Below are positions 35,589-48,238 of a DNA stretch of 64,000 nt, in pieces. Position 1 is the first letter of the stretch. Each line of letters begins with the position of its first letter. This DNA comes from Haematobia irritans (lineage: Eukaryota; Arthropoda; Insecta; Diptera; Muscidae): NCBI RefSeq assembly GCF_050003625.1, contig NC_134397.1:275832070-275896069 (forward strand). Direction: 5' to 3'. A program made the translations under genes and the position numbers. Below the pieces are notes generated by a model. It saw nothing but the letters and a program-made list of their open reading frames with translations, was not told the DNA's origin and ran no database searches.

Positions 35589-36104
35589 CACTCAAAAAAA
35601 AGTGAACTCTCTATTTCACTAAAGCCAATTTAACTATATTTTAGTTCATAGAAATATTATGTTTGGAGAAAGTTTTCTTTACTCTAATACTTTTTTGTGT
35701 ACGTTAGTTAAATTAACTAAACCCGAGGAAAAAAATATACTCAAATGAAGCATAAAGATTAACTAAATTCGCGTCTTCCACAAAATAGTTCAGAATTTCT
35801 TTAAATTTGTAAATTTTACCAAAAATGCGTCCATCGTGAACTTCCTATGTCACTAAAGACATTCTTGCAATTTTGAACTCTAAGTTTTTTTCTTCAAACT
35901 ACAAAATTTTCTTTAACAAGTGAAAAAACTTAGTTATGTCTAACAAATTTTCTTGTATTTGTCGAAAAATATTTACTTATTTTATGACATCGGCGTGATA
36001 CCAACGTTTGTAATACTGTTTAGTTAAAATTTTCTACAAATATTCAAAATTTTCTAAAATTAACCGAAAATTTTCTCCCTGGTGGGTTCACTGTTTTTTC
36101 AGTG
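35589..36104. mobile_element. X-family MITE X2
   Basis: CACTCAAAAAAAAGTGAAC...GTTCACTGTTTTTTCAGTG, with TA flanks 35587-35588 and 36105-36106. The sister Helentron unit at 34338 shows the empty site 'caattcTActctctgtg'. It is noncoding. Confidence 0.7.
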
Positions 36105-36682
36105 TACTCTCTGTGCAAAATTTCACTTAAATTGGTAGTAAACTTTGGCCTCTGTGGAATCTAAATTGAACGAAAGATATATATGGAAGCTATATCTAAA
36201 TCTGAACCGATTGCAACCATATCGGAATCGAATGTCAATTCTATTCCTTTTGCGAAATTTCAATATCTTAAATCTCAACCGATTTGGCAGATATTTTGCA
36301 AGATTTTCGAGACTCATAAAATATTCGGATGTACGGAATTTTGAGAAAGCTCGGTTGATAAACTCGCCAATTACGACAACATCGGTGATAAATAAGTATG
36401 CCAGCTATATCTAAATCTGAACCGATTTTTTCCAAAATCAATAGCGATTGTCCTTGTCCCAAAAATGACCCTGTGCCAAATTTGAAGACGATCGGACTTA
36501 AACTGCGACCTGTACTTTGCACACAAAAATACATGAACAGACAGACAGACGTACGGACAGACAGACATTGCTAAATCGACTCAGAATACAATTCTAAGAC
36601 GATTGGTATACTAAACGATGGGTCTCTGACCTCCTTCTTGGCGTTACATACAAATGCACAAACAGTAGTGGTGAAGGGTATA

Positions 36683-37491
36683 ATTAATTAGAATTTGCTA
36701 ATTAAATCAAACGATGTACCACATACAACTTTTTCAGACAGAAATAATGTAATGTAATAATATTAAATGTAGTATACAAACCCCAAAGTCAAGTAAGTCA
36801 ACTAAATTTTGTGCAACTAAAATTTTGAAACACGAATTGGACAGTATTAAGGAAAAATTAATTTAATCAGAAGTAAGATACTTTCCTACAGTTAAAGCCA
36901 ATGGAAGTTCATGAAAGTGACATTTAACTTCAAATGACAGCACAAATAGTATTTCTACTAAATTTTCATTTATCCATTTCATAAAAATTCCCACGACTCC
37001 ATTCCCAAAATAAAAAGTCATATAAAAAGAAGTCATTTTTAATGAATTCATCTGAAATACAAGAAATCAATTAAATTTTCATCGGAAAAGCTTAAAAGGT
37101 GGAAAGGTGTGAATTATTCATAAAATCATCGTAATTCTCATGTATAGGGGTTAGCCGTAATATGAGACTTTATAACTTTTTCAAGGTGACAAAAAAAAAA
37201 AAAAAAAAAAAATAGAAATTAGAAATTAAGTTTTTCCATATGTGGTAATAAAAACAAATGAATTATGTTACAAATATAGTTCCATTGTTATTGGCAGACT
37301 TGTTTTGTAGTTCAATACTGAGATATGAACTTAATATTGCAAGTCATTTCGTGGCTAAGTGTACGGTATTTTACATGGGAGTGGGTGAAAGTGTGCAGTG
37401 CCATGTGTGTTCTTGGTAAAAGTTAAATTTTATCCATATCTAAAGGGTAACATAATTGAAGTGACAAAAACTTTGGAGGCAACATAACTTA
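36683..37491. other. Unassigned sequence
   Basis: AT-rich with an A tract at ~37190-37211. No family was recognised. Confidence 0.3.
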
Positions 37492-38095
37492 CACTAAAAA
37501 AGGTTGCGTTGAAGCCAATTTGGAAATGGAAATAATATTATTTTACATTTATGTTTCGCACAATTATGAAAATATGTTCGGTAATCTTTCCATGAAAATT
37601 TACTGACGTTAGTTAGGGTTTTGTTTATTTTTTTTTTGAATATTTAATAATTAGTGAATAAAAACTTCTTTGTTGGTTGTAAGTTCTTACTCCCCGAAAT
37701 GTAATCAGTATTAGGAAAATACCATGTTGTATTTAAATTTTATTTTTATTTTAGCAAATATTTATCTTAATTGCTAAACAAAATTGGTGAAATTTTATCC
37801 TTTTTTCGTTGATACTTATTTTTTTTTAAGTTTTTTATTGAAAATGGGAATTTTCCATTGAGCAACATTTTCTTTACTTTAAGACATACGATTTAAGTGA
37901 AAAATTTAAAAGTTTACATTTTATTTAAACTAATTTTATTTATGAAAACTCTTTATAGAAAATAAGCAAAATTTTCCTAATTCATAGCATACGATTTTAA
38001 TGAAAAATATAAAATTGTACCCTTTATTTAAACTATTTTTATTTTAAAGAATTCTTTTTTTTTGTTAAAATCGCATATTTTCAGTGTTTTTATCT
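37492..38095. mobile_element. Possible N-related MITE (CACTAAAAAAGG...TTTTCAGTG)
   Basis: Left TA flank; the right TA is decayed. Phrases such as 'gtgaataaaa.cttctt..ttg.tgtaagttctta' and 'cagtattagg/taaaata/gccatgt' match 19130-19215 in N0. Confidence 0.35.
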
Positions 38096-38488
38096 CTAAA
38101 ATATCTCTAAAATCTCTAAAGATGATTAATATTATTATTAATAAATTAAAAACTGATCAATGGTAAAAGAGCCCTATCCACAGAAAAAAAGTCTGTTGTA
38201 AAACTGATGCTAAAATGAACTAATATTCATTGCAAAAATTTTGTTTTGTTTTAGTTTATTTTTAAAATATTGTAAGAAATTTTCCCTAGCCCAACGATTT
38301 ATTCTTTATTCCAAGTATGTCTCAAAAATTTTATGAACTAAATGTCAGTAAAATTTCAATGACATACAAATTAGTTCAATTATAGTTAGAAACAGAAGAA
38401 GTTTTTCGTACACTTCTCAAAAATAGTAAGAATGAACTATAACGTGGTTAAAATGGGAATGATATGGCCCCTAAGATTTTTTCTTTAT

Positions 38489-40410
38489 TATACCCACCAA
38501 CATAGAATGGTGATGGGTTTATAATATGTTTGTCATTCCATGTGTAACACATCTAAATATCGATTTCCGACTATATAAAATATATATATTCTTGATCAGG
38601 GAGAAATTCTAAGACGATATAAGCATGGCCGTCTGTCTGTCTGTTGTAATCACGCTACGCTATCGTCCTGAAATTTGGCACAGATTCGTTTTTTGTTTTC
38701 AGGCAGGTCAAGTTCGAAGATGGGCTATATAGGTCCATGTTTTGGTATAGCCCCTATATAGAACGATCTCCCGGTTTTACTTCTTGGGCGTCTAGAAACT
38801 GTATTTTATATCCGATTTGCCTGAAATTGGAAATCTAGAGGTATTTTAGGACCATATAGAGGTGTCGGAAATGGTCCGTATCGGTTTATGTTTTGGTATA
38901 GTCGCCATATAGACCGATCTCCCGATTTTTATTCTTGGGCTTCTATAAACTGTATTCATTACCCGATTTGCTTGAAATTTGAAATCTAGAGGTATTTTGG
39001 GACCACAAATAGGTGTGCCGAAATTGAGGTGTATCGGTTCATTTTTTGTATAACCGCCATATAGACCGATCCCCCGATTTTACTTCTGGAAACTATATTT
39101 TCTAGCCGATTTGCTTGAAATTGAAAATCTAGAGGTATAACTCCCATATAGACCGATCCCCCGATTTTACTTCTTGGGCGTCTAGAAACTATATTTTCTA
39201 GCCGATTTGTTTGAAATTGAAAATCTAGAGGTATTTTAAGATCACAAATAGGTGTGTCGCAAATGGTGCCTATCGGTCCATGTTTTGGTATAGCCCCCAT
39301 ATAGACCGATCTCCCGACTTAATATCTTGGGCTTCTAGAATCTGTAGTTTTTTATCCAATTTGCCGGAAATAAGAAATCTAGAGGTATCTTAGGACCATA
39401 AAGAGGTGTGTCGAAAATGGTCCGTATCGGTCCATGTTTTGGTATAGCCCCTATATAGACTGATCTCCCGATTTTTCTCCTTGGGCTTCTAGAATTCGTA
39501 GTTGTCACCCAATTCGTCTGAGAGTGGAATTCTAGAGATATTTGAGGAACATATAGAGGTGGTGGGTATTGGTCCATGTTTTGGTATAGCCCCCATATAG
39601 ACCTAACTCGTGAATTTATTTCTTGGACTTCTGGAATCCGGCTGACCACAAATAGGTCAGCCGAATATGCTGTGTGCCAACCCATGTTTTGGTATAGCCT
39701 CCACATAGACCGATCTCCAGATTTAACTCCTTGGGCTTCTAGAAACCGTAGTTTTTATACGATTTGCACAAAAATGTAAATATAGTGGAATTTTAGGCCT
39801 TCAAAAATCGGTATCGCATTTATTTGTACCGGTTCATTTGGTAAGGCATCGATATAGACCGATTTAACTTCTTCCCAAAGAAAAAATATTTTCCTCCGGA
39901 ATGAAATTTTACACAAACGAAATTTCCTTTTCGTATAAAGTACTTTCGTTTAGAGCAAACTAATCCGAATTTTTAATAAGCGATTCAACGATTGTCTCTA
40001 AAATTTGTGTCAAAAGAAAACTTTGCTTGTCTAAAATTTCGTTCCTCAGAAAAGAAAACACTGAAAATTCCTAGAAACTGTAAGTAAAATTTCCAGATTT
40101 TACTCATCGCATTAATTTAAATAATGGCGGAAAAATCTACAGATTAAAGATTTCAAACCAAGGCGTTATTTCATCATATACACGATATGTTTATGGTTTC
40201 TCAAAGAGAATGGGTTCTCATAAATCCAGAATCTGATCTAGTCTTCATAGGTAGAATCTTTAACTTTTTTCTTCGGGACCCCCTAAAATTTTATATACTA
40301 TCAAGTCACCCGCTACGACGAAGAGTTTTCAAAGTAAAATATTATATTTGAATCATTGTGGTGGGTATTTAAGATTCGGCCCGGCCGAACTTACTGCTAC
40401 ATATACTTGT
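38489..40410 (+). mobile_element. Helentron-like element H10
   Basis: It starts with the palindrome 'tacccacca..tggtgatgggt', followed by the core 'aagacgatataagcatggccgtctgtctgtctg'. Then come 6-7 tandem units of about 150 bp ('tccatgttttggtatagcccc.atatagaccgatctcccg', near 38735, 38888, 39279 and 39431). The 3' end is the hairpin TTCGGCCCGGCCGAA followed by 'tatacttgttt'. The minus-strand frames 38986-39706 are repeat shadows. A short L-arm-like MITE lies at about 39872-40066. Confidence 0.65.
39872..40066. mobile_element. Short L-arm-like MITE inside H10
   Basis: 'aaatattttcctccggaatgaaattttacacaaacgaaat' at the left and 'gcttgtctaaaatttcgttcctcag' at the right are inverted and resemble the L1 and L2 arms, with no cassette between them. 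It looks like a solo-arm derivative. Confidence 0.4.
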
Positions 40411-40540
40411 TTTTAGTTCATTTTTGCATTTCTTCAATGTATTAATAATTAAAAATCTCAAAATTTGGAATAAAATTTAGTTCCATTTTCGCACGAAATA
40501 GTTCGTTTTTGCCATAATGCAGTTTACTTTTTTTCTATGT

Positions 40541-41903
40541 TTATTTCCCTATCTTTATAACATCTATCACTCACATGATGATTCCCTTTAAAGCATGTGA
40601 GATCATTTTTATCCGACGATTGTCCATATGGGCCATACGAAGCACAATGTAATTATAACGGAAATTTTTCACAAACAAAAAAAAAAAATAAACAAAATTT
40701 TACGATTGCAATGATTCAGCAAAAACAACATCCACACACTTCAATCAGAAACAAATAACAAGGATAACAAAATGTATTGAGTGAGTAAGGACGAAAGTCA
40801 CAAAAACATGAATGTATGTAGGCTATTTTTGGATGTGGATATGCATGGTGACAATAAAATTTCGGAAAGTTTTGATTGTTGGTTATTCCAAAGGCACACT
40901 TCTCATGTCAATCCTGAATGCATTGCCATGGAGGATACAATGTGAAGGTGTGTCCCGTTCCACTCGCCTGCTTTTCGACGGGAAGTAAACTTAAAACCGT
41001 AATTAAAGTCACAAAAGTTAATTTCAGTCACATCATAATAAAATCAGTTAGGACTTGCCTCTTCGCCTCAGCAAGCATATGTATAGCGTTTGATTATGCC
41101 TCCAACATGCAATGTCATTCATATGTAAATTGAATTGTAAATTGTTTATGATGTTAGAATTTTACGATTCCATATCTCCTTCCTAGCTAATGTAACATAC
41201 ATGAATTCTTAGTCCCAGTTAACGAATGAAGACCATCCTTTAGAGATCCTTTGGTAATCAAAGATGAAATGACAACACTCAATCCATGCATTGGCCTAGG
41301 TCGGAATATTTGATGTAGGCAATCGCCACTGCTCAACACCTTCGAATTAATTTATGAGTTATATGGTTTCCCAGATTCCCCAACAGCAGCAGCAGCAGTG
41401 ACAGCATTGTTGGTAGCCGTAGCTCGCATAAATTCCAACATCTATCGCTCAGCCCGCCTCCAATAAAGCTGTTAATAATGTAAAGTGCTAAAATTGTTTG
41501 TTTTTATCTCTGAAGTATTGGCTACTGGACACACAATCAGTGAGTCAGTTCGGTCAATCACTCACAGAAATTGATTTGTTTCCATCACTCAGAAGCCATC
41601 TACCACTTCATCTTTGGCCAAATGCATGCATTCTTTGAGAACTAAGAAATATTGGACGTTGGCCGCCAATGTTGTAAAGAAGAGATTTAGGAGCGGCAAA
41701 ATTCGTTTCATCTTTTAAGCGCAGGTATCAAAATCGTCATAAATGTTTATGATGGCCAACAAAGAGATGAAAAGGAGACGAAGAAAATAAAAATCACCAA
41801 GAATTTCACAAAGTGTATGAACGAAGTTTCGTTAAGAAAGTCAATCAATCGTTTGTCTTAATGAGATACAAGACTTAGAGTACGCACTTTTTCCAATAAA
41901 AAA
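40541..41903. other. Apparently single-copy noncoding sequence
   Basis: It includes a (CAG)n patch near 41385-41396. No element or exon was recognised. The frame 40918-41133 has no known motif. Confidence 0.4.
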
Positions 41904-42938
41904 CAAGTAAGGAAAGTCTAAAGTCGGGCGGGGCCGACTATATTATACCCTTCACCACTTCGTAAGTCCACATTTTCGATACCATATCAAATCCGTCCAA
42001 TATGTTGGATGCAATATGAATCCATACACATATATTCTGTATATCTGAGCAGATCTCTACAGAGTTCTGCAATACTTATAGATTGTACATTTAAGTCGGC
42101 TAATGCGCTGAGGTGGAACACAATGTTAAAAAAAAATATATAGGTAACATTTAAATATGAACCAATTTTGAGGCAACTTCGCAAAAGTGTATTTATGATT
42201 CATCGGTCGATAGATGTGTAATAGAGTAATAGGAAAATTTGAGTCATTTTGATAAGTTTTCGACTTGGCAGTGGCGATTTGATAAGGAAAATGTAGGTAT
42301 TTCGGCCAGTTTTGCCTAAATAGGAAAAACATACATATGGAATCTATATCGAAATCTGAACCGATTGCAATAAAATTTCACATGCATAGTTACTATTTTG
42401 AATCTACTCCCTGTGCAAAATTTTACGTAAATCGGATAACAACTTTGACCTCTGTGGTCATATGACGGAAAATCGGACGAAAGATATATATGGGAGCTAT
42501 ATGTAAATCTGAACCGATTTAGCTGATATTTGGCAGTTTTTACGGGACTGACAAAATATTCAGATGTACAAAATATGAAGAACGTCGGTTCATAAATACG
42601 TGAATTATGATCAAATCGGTGATAACTATATATGGCAGCTATATATAAATCTGAACCGATTTTTTCCAAAATCAATAGCGATTGTCTTCTACCCGAAGAA
42701 AGACGTTATGTCAAATTTGAAGACGATCGGACTTAAACTGCGACCTGTACTTTGTGCACAAAATTACATATACAGACAGACAGACAGACAGACAGACGGA
42801 CATCGCTAAATCGACTCAGAATTTAATTCTAAGCCGATCGGTATACTAAAAGATGGGTCTACGACAATTATTTCTTGTCGTTACATACAAATACACAAAC
42901 TTATTATACCCTGCACCACAGTAGTGGTGAAGGGTATA
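41904..42938 (-). mobile_element. Helentron-like element H11, complete
   Basis: The 3' hairpin 'agtcgggcggggccgact' preceded by 'acaagtaaggaaagtctaa' is at the left. The (CAGA)n tract is at 42774-42799, and the 5' palindrome 'taccctgcaccacagtagtggtgaagggta' is at the right. The length is about 1.03 kb, like H6. Confidence 0.75.
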
Positions 42939-43404
42939 AAAAGTTTATATGAATTGAGATAAAATTTTAAGAAATTCGGATCAAATGGGATCTTTGAAAA
43001 GACACTCCATAGAGATATTGGAAAAAATTGGAAAAAATTATTTTAATCTGTATTTATATGTGGATTCTATTTAGTCGTTTTAATTAAAATTTTCAAAACA
43101 TCGATAGTCACAAGACTCGAAAAACAATTAGTCTGAAAGTCAATGTTAGACATTTGTATCCCCAAAATTATTGACTTCTAGAAATTTTTGGGATCTTTGG
43201 AAGTTTGCAAAAAAAATTTAAAATTTTTGATAAGAGATTTTTTACTTTTAATATAGAAAATTCGAATTTGACATCGCATTTTTTGTCTGTTTGATGAGTT
43301 TTCAACAAAAAGTATTGAAAGCCGGCTTTGGCCAGCATCAAAATTTGATTTGATTAAATTTTCAAAAAAGAAAACACAAACAAAAAACATCATTGGAAGA
43401 CTTA
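42939..43404. other. Older repeat flank with partial duplication at 44326-44590
   Basis: 'tttgacatcgca...gagttttcaacaaaaagtattgaaag' (43267-43321) is echoed at 44459-44515 on the far side of R1. R1 therefore sits between two copies of a diverged ~250-bp repeat. Confidence 0.4.
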
Positions 43405-44325
43405 AAGGGTGGTTAAAATTTCAAGGGCCGATGTTGATTTTGAATAAAACACGAACTATTTAGGAAATTATTGTAATTTTATTTTATTATGATATATTGG
43501 TATTACTCAATTATGTATGGAACAAAATATCGGCCAAATGGGCGCCGTGACCTCGGTGGCACACCTTCATCCGATGGTCCAAATTTTCGATGACGCTGAG
43601 GCATAATGGATGTTCTATGCCGTTAATGTGCCGAATTATCTCATCCTTTAGCTCTTGAATTGTTGCTGGCTTATCGACGTACACCTTTTCCTTCAAATAA
43701 CTCCAAAGAAAAAAGTCCAACGGTGTCAAATCACATGATTTTGGCGGCCAATTGACATCGCCATTACGTGAGATAACACGGCCATTGAATTTGTTGCGCA
43801 AAAGAGCCATTGTTTCGTTAGCTGTGTGGCAAGTGGCACCGTCCTTCTGAAACCACATATCGTCCATATTCATATCTTCCAATTCGGGCCATAAAAAGTT
43901 CGTTATCATCTCACGATAGCGAACACCATTCACAGTAACTGCTTGACCGGCCTCATTTTGGAAAAAATACGGCCCGATGATGCCGCCAGCCCATAAACCG
44001 CACCAAACAGTCACTCTTTATGGGTGCATTGGTTTTTCGACAATCACTCTTGGATTCTCATTCGCCCAAATGCGACAATTCTGTTTATTGACGAATCCAC
44101 TGAGGTGAAAATGTGCCTCATCACTGAAGATGATTTTCTTGGAAAATTGATCATCCACTGTTGCCATTTCTTGGAACCATTTAACACGTTGTTGGATTGT
44201 GTATCTCTCCATGGTTCAAATTGAGTAAGTCTGAAATGAAGAAATGTCAAATAAAATTCGGAAAAAAACTTGGCATTTAGGTGTGGTTCACATTCAACAT
44301 CGGCCCTTAAAAGTTAACCACCCTT
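43405..44325 (-). mobile_element. DD41D rosa-like mariner element R1, internally deleted
   Basis: The terminal inverted repeats begin AAGGGTGGTTAA and share 'AAGGGCCGATGTTGA'. TA flanks lie at 43403-43404 and 44326-44327. It encodes a broken transposase on the minus strand (see next entry). A second copy, R2, is at 52758. The length of 921 bp is too short for a full element. Confidence 0.75.
43511..44215 (-). pseudogene. rosa-like (DD41D) mariner transposase, deleted and stopped
   Basis: The enzyme would cut and join element ends at TA sites. The frame begins MERYTIQQRV (the family's usual N-terminus) and jumps directly to the catalytic core, so the DNA-binding HTH region is missing. The first Asp is in IFSDEAHFHLSGFV. 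A TAA stop follows EKPMHP (CAA in the sister copy R2). The second Asp is in MWFQKDGATCHTA and the third in LTPLDFFLW. Counting residues gives 41 between the second and third Asp, which is the DD41D/rosa spacing rather than DD34D. The C-terminus appears nearly complete (VDKPATIQELKDEIIRHING...). It is not functional, because of the stop and the missing HTH. Confidence 0.8.
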
Positions 44326-44588
44326 TATAACTTATAGCTTACAAAAGATGAGTTTACATTGAATAGAAAGCTTACCCAGATCCATAGAGTCCACACCATA
44401 TTTTTGGCTTTCGGCTTTTTCAAATTTTAAAATGTTGACTTTTGCAATTATGAAAATTTTTTGACATCGCTATTTAGCCTCTTTATAAGAGTTTTCAACA
44501 AAAAGAATTGAGAGTCGGGCCAACTAAGAAAAAAAAATGTTGATTGGACGACTTTGAAGATTTAAAACTCATCGAAATATTTGTCTCA
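44326..44588. other. Right-hand copy of the repeat flanking R1
   Basis: It carries 'ttgacatcgctatttag...gagttttcaacaaaaagaattgagag', matching 43262-43325. It is noncoding. Confidence 0.4.
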
Positions 44589-44990
44589 GACCCCATAGAG
44601 TGTGTACAGAAAATACACACTCTATGGGGTCGTGGTGAAATTCTGTTTCGATCTAGCGAATTCCGTCCGTCCATCTGTTGAAATCATGCTAACTTCCGAA
44701 CTGTATGTCGGATGGTATTGAAATCCCCTATATTAACCGATACTCGGATTTGACCTCGGGAACCTCTTGGAGGAGCAAATGTCAACCAATCCGGTTGAAA
44801 CTTAGCTCCCTAATTACCATGCAGACTCCTTTATGTGAACCGATCAAGAATTAAAGGGTCAAAATTAGTCTGTCTTTTTATCTAACCAAGACTTCATGTG
44901 GACTAACTATATTTGCATTGGAAATTATTATGACAATCCTAGTATTTCGAATCCATGATGGATGTACATAAGATTCGGCCTGGTCGACCT
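44589..44990 (+). mobile_element. Helentron-like relic H8 headed by a perfect 18-bp hairpin
   Basis: It opens with an exact inverted repeat, GACCCCATAGAGTGTGTA (44589-44606) and its complement (44614-44631), with a 7-nt loop. The core 'gtggtgaaattctg...gatcta...tccgtccgtcc' and an H7-like unit follow. It ends 'gattcggcctggtcgaccttttatttg'. Confidence 0.5.
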
Positions 44991-45193
44991 TTTATTTGGA
45001 CAAAAAGTCTACTTCAAACTTTGTATCTCCAATTAAGGAGCTTAATTAATTTTTTGATTTGGCGTCTATTTCGAAATTTTTGATTTACTCACAATTTTGA
45101 AAAATGTCATTCCTCAGTCGGTTCGATTTTTTAAATATCGATTTGTTAAAATTTAGAAAACGGTGACTGACTAAAAAATTAAGAGTTGGCATA

Positions 45194-45348
45194 CACACAA
45201 AAAATTTTTTTCTGATTCAATCACGAAATTAATTGAGCCAATTAATTTTTTAATTGAAATGTCCTCCAACACAGAAATGATAGTAATATTTTTTAAAACT
45301 CAATTAAGATTTTAATTGGAAATTTTTCGTGAAAATTTTTTCTGTGTG
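45194..45348. mobile_element. Small MITE W1
   Basis: CACACAAAAAATTTTTTTC at the left is matched by inverted 'GAAAATTTTTTCTGTGTG' at the right. It is 155 bp with AT-rich 'aattaattttttaattg' inside. The left TA is present; the right is decayed. Confidence 0.5.
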
Positions 45349-46754
45349 GGGATAATGCCCATGTGTTTTCTAAATTAGAAGTTAGAATAACATGGCCCAA
45401 ATTGAGTTTTTTTATCCCAGCCAGATCTCTACAGCAGACCATGGAAAAGTCCATTCGCACGTTAGACACCATTCAAATTTTTCAAATCATAACCACACTT
45501 TAATGTTTGGATTCTTTCCGTAAGAAAGATATCCATAACCCTCAATGGGATAAAGGCACCTATTAATAATATGCAATTTTTCTTTATTTGTATTTATGAA
45601 AGTTTTCGTAGGATTAATTTCAATAAATTATATTATAAATAGTCTAGCCGTGCAAAGGTCAGTTCGATAATACTGATTTTAACGTAGAGTTCAGCGCATC
45701 TTACTATTCAGTACTTTGGGGGACTTTTCTGTATTTAAGTATAATTGACTTAAACAATTGAAATATTCCAAGTAAGGAGAAGAATGTACACGTAAATAAT
45801 GGGAATTAAATGGTTATTGCGCTATTTTCAAAATCTCTTATCTGTCCACAAATACATTCAAAATTATAAACAAAGAAATTCATCCACTTGCTTTATGAGA
45901 ATAAACTTAAGCATCTTTGAAATTTGTTACTGGACATAAGGACTTGAACATTGTATTGAACACTAAAACACCATGGAATAATGAAGAAATTACGTGTAAA
46001 TCGAATATATCACGATCATTGTTAAAGCATTCACCTGAAATTAATTGGTTCAAATTCAATCACCTATCCATCCATTGAAAGAAATCTCTCTGATTAATTG
46101 CACTAATTTATAATCGACAAAACATAATCACCGTATTAAAATTTTAAGAGATTCTTTCATTTAAGGACCCATTTGACATCCAGTGTCACCCTTAAGCAAT
46201 TTGTTATACCTTTTCATCATTCAGGCTCAGGCACTTTGTTGTTTGCTTATTTTTTGAGACAATTTCAATTATTGGCCATTGTCGGTGACTTTCTTTTCAT
46301 GCGTTGCTATCATTGTCGTTTTCATGGGTACTGTATAGGTACTTGTCACCATTTCTTTCACTTCGGCTGCCTCTGGTATGTGAGTGTTTTCATTTCCAAC
46401 TGACAAGTGGATGAAAAATTTCCATTTTCTTTGTGCGTGCCGTTTCTTTGTGATTTTTCTGCTGAAACTATGAAAATAATGAGCATCACGTTTTTGATGG
46501 ACTATCTTCAACAATTGTTGAAGATGCATACAGACCTGGTTTGTTTTCTTTAAATTTACTTAATGCTATCTTTAATTTGTGTGGAAAAGTGAAATGGACA
46601 TAAATATTAAAGAGATAGTAGCAAGTGGCATTTACACTTAACAAAATGAATGGACTATACCATTATTTTGAAGATTTTGGAGATGTCGTCGAGAGAGATC
46701 ACTACTATTCTTATGATTGGTAATAGGTAATTAAGCAAGATAAATACTCATGCT
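45349..46754. other. Apparently single-copy noncoding sequence
   Basis: No element or supported exon. The frames 46173-46403 and 46269-46529 overlap on opposite strands without recognisable motifs. Confidence 0.4.
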
Positions 46755-46806
46755 CATGACACTTACTTTTATTGCAAAGATATTATTTGTTTGTAGTTTT
46801 AATTGT

Positions 46807-48148
46807 TATACCCTTCACCACTACTGTGGTACAGTGTATAATAAGTTTGTGCATTTGTATGTAACGCCAAGAAGGAAAAGTCTGAGACCCATCGTTTAGT
46901 ATACCGATCGTCATAGAATTAAATTCTGAGTCGATTTAGCGATGTCCGTCTGTCTGTCTGTTGATGTATTTTTGTGTGCAAAGTACAGCTCGCAGTTTTA
47001 GTCCGATTGTTCTAAAATTTGGTATAGGGTCCTGTTTCGGCTAAGAGACGATCCCTATTGATTTTGGAAAAAATCGGTTCAGATTTAGATATAGCTGCCA
47101 TATATATTTTTCACCGATGTGGTCATAATTGGCGTGTATATCAACCGATCTTCCTCAAATTCCATACATTCGAATATTTTGACAGTCTCGACAGTCTTGC
47201 AAAATATCAGCCAAATCGGTTCAGATTTAGATATAGCTCCCATATATAGCATTCGCCCGATTTACACTCAAATGACCACAGAGGCCAACGTTTTGCTCCG
47301 AATTAGTTGAAATTTTGCACAGGAAGTAGAATTAGCATTGTAGCTATGTGTGCCAAATTTGGTTGAAATCGGTTCAGATTTATATATATCCCCCATATAG
47401 CTTTCGGCCGATTTACACTCATATGACCACAGAGGCCAATTTTTTGCTACGATTTAATTGAAATTTTGCACAGGGAGTAGAATTAGCATTGTAGCTATGC
47501 GTGCCAAATTTGGTTGAAATCGGTTCCGATTTAGATATATCCCCCATATAGCTTTCGCCCGATTTACACTCATATGACCACAGAGGCCAATTTTTAACTC
47601 CGATTTAGTTGAAATTTTGCACAGGGAGTAGAATTAGCATTGTAGCTATGCGTGCCAAATTTGGATGACATCGGTTCAGATTTAGATATAGCTCCCATAT
47701 ATATGTTTTTCTAATTTCGACAAAAATGGTCAAAATACCAACATTTTCCTTGTTAAATCGGCACTGCTTAGTCGAAAAGTTGTAAAAATTACTCTAATTT
47801 TCCTAAACTTCTAATACATATATATCGAGCGATAAATCATAAATAAACTTTTGCGAAGTTTCCTTAAAATTGCTTCAGATTTAAATGTTTCCCATATTTT
47901 TTTTTACTAAAATTGTGTTCCACCCTAGTGCATTAGCCGACTTAAATTTTGAGTCTATAGATTTTGTAGAAGTCTATCAAATTCTGTCCAGATCGAGTGA
48001 TATTTAAATGTATGTATTTGGGACAAACCTTTATATATAGCCGCCAACAAATTTGACGGATGTGATATTGTATCGAAAATTTAGATTTACAAAGGGGTGC
48101 AGGGTATAATATAGTCGGCCCCGCCCGACTTTAGACTTTCCTTATTTG
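46807..48148 (+). mobile_element. Helentron-like element H12
   Basis: It has a start palindrome 'tacccttcaccac..gtggtacagtgta', then 'gagtcgatttagcgatgtccgtctgtctgtctg' and five tandem units ('ggttcagatttagatat' near 47077, 47219, 47367, 47524 and 47671). The 3' end is 'agtcggccccgcccgact...ccttatttg'. It shows the empty sites of I1 and F1. Confidence 0.7.
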
Positions 48149-48238
48149 TTTTTTTGTTTTTGTTTTTGTTTTTCGAAATTTTCCACGGTACAATGATATT
48201 TTCCTTTTGTTAAGTATGTCTCAAACATTTTCAAAAAA

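Larger units (their letters stand above)
32945..36682 (-). mobile_element. Helentron-like element H9 hosting three MITEs
   Basis: The 3' end at the left is 'acaagttagtaaagtctaaagtcgggcgggcc' (hairpin). The 5' end at the right has a CAGACAGACAGACG tract (~36538-36567) and 'cacaaacagtagtggtgaagggtataa'. It has several tandem units ('gaacgaaagatatatatgg.agctatatctaaatctgaacc'). It is interrupted by F2, X1 and X2. Confidence 0.65.
38180..40540 (+). mobile_element. J-family element J1, split by Helentron H10
   Basis: It starts CAGAAAAAAAGTCTG and ends '...gcagtttactttttttctatg'. The interior ('caagtatgtctcaaaaattttatgaa', 'aaaatagtaagaatgaacta') is shared with the elements at 46755 and 52150. It is noncoding. 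H10 occupies 38489-40410. Confidence 0.55.
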
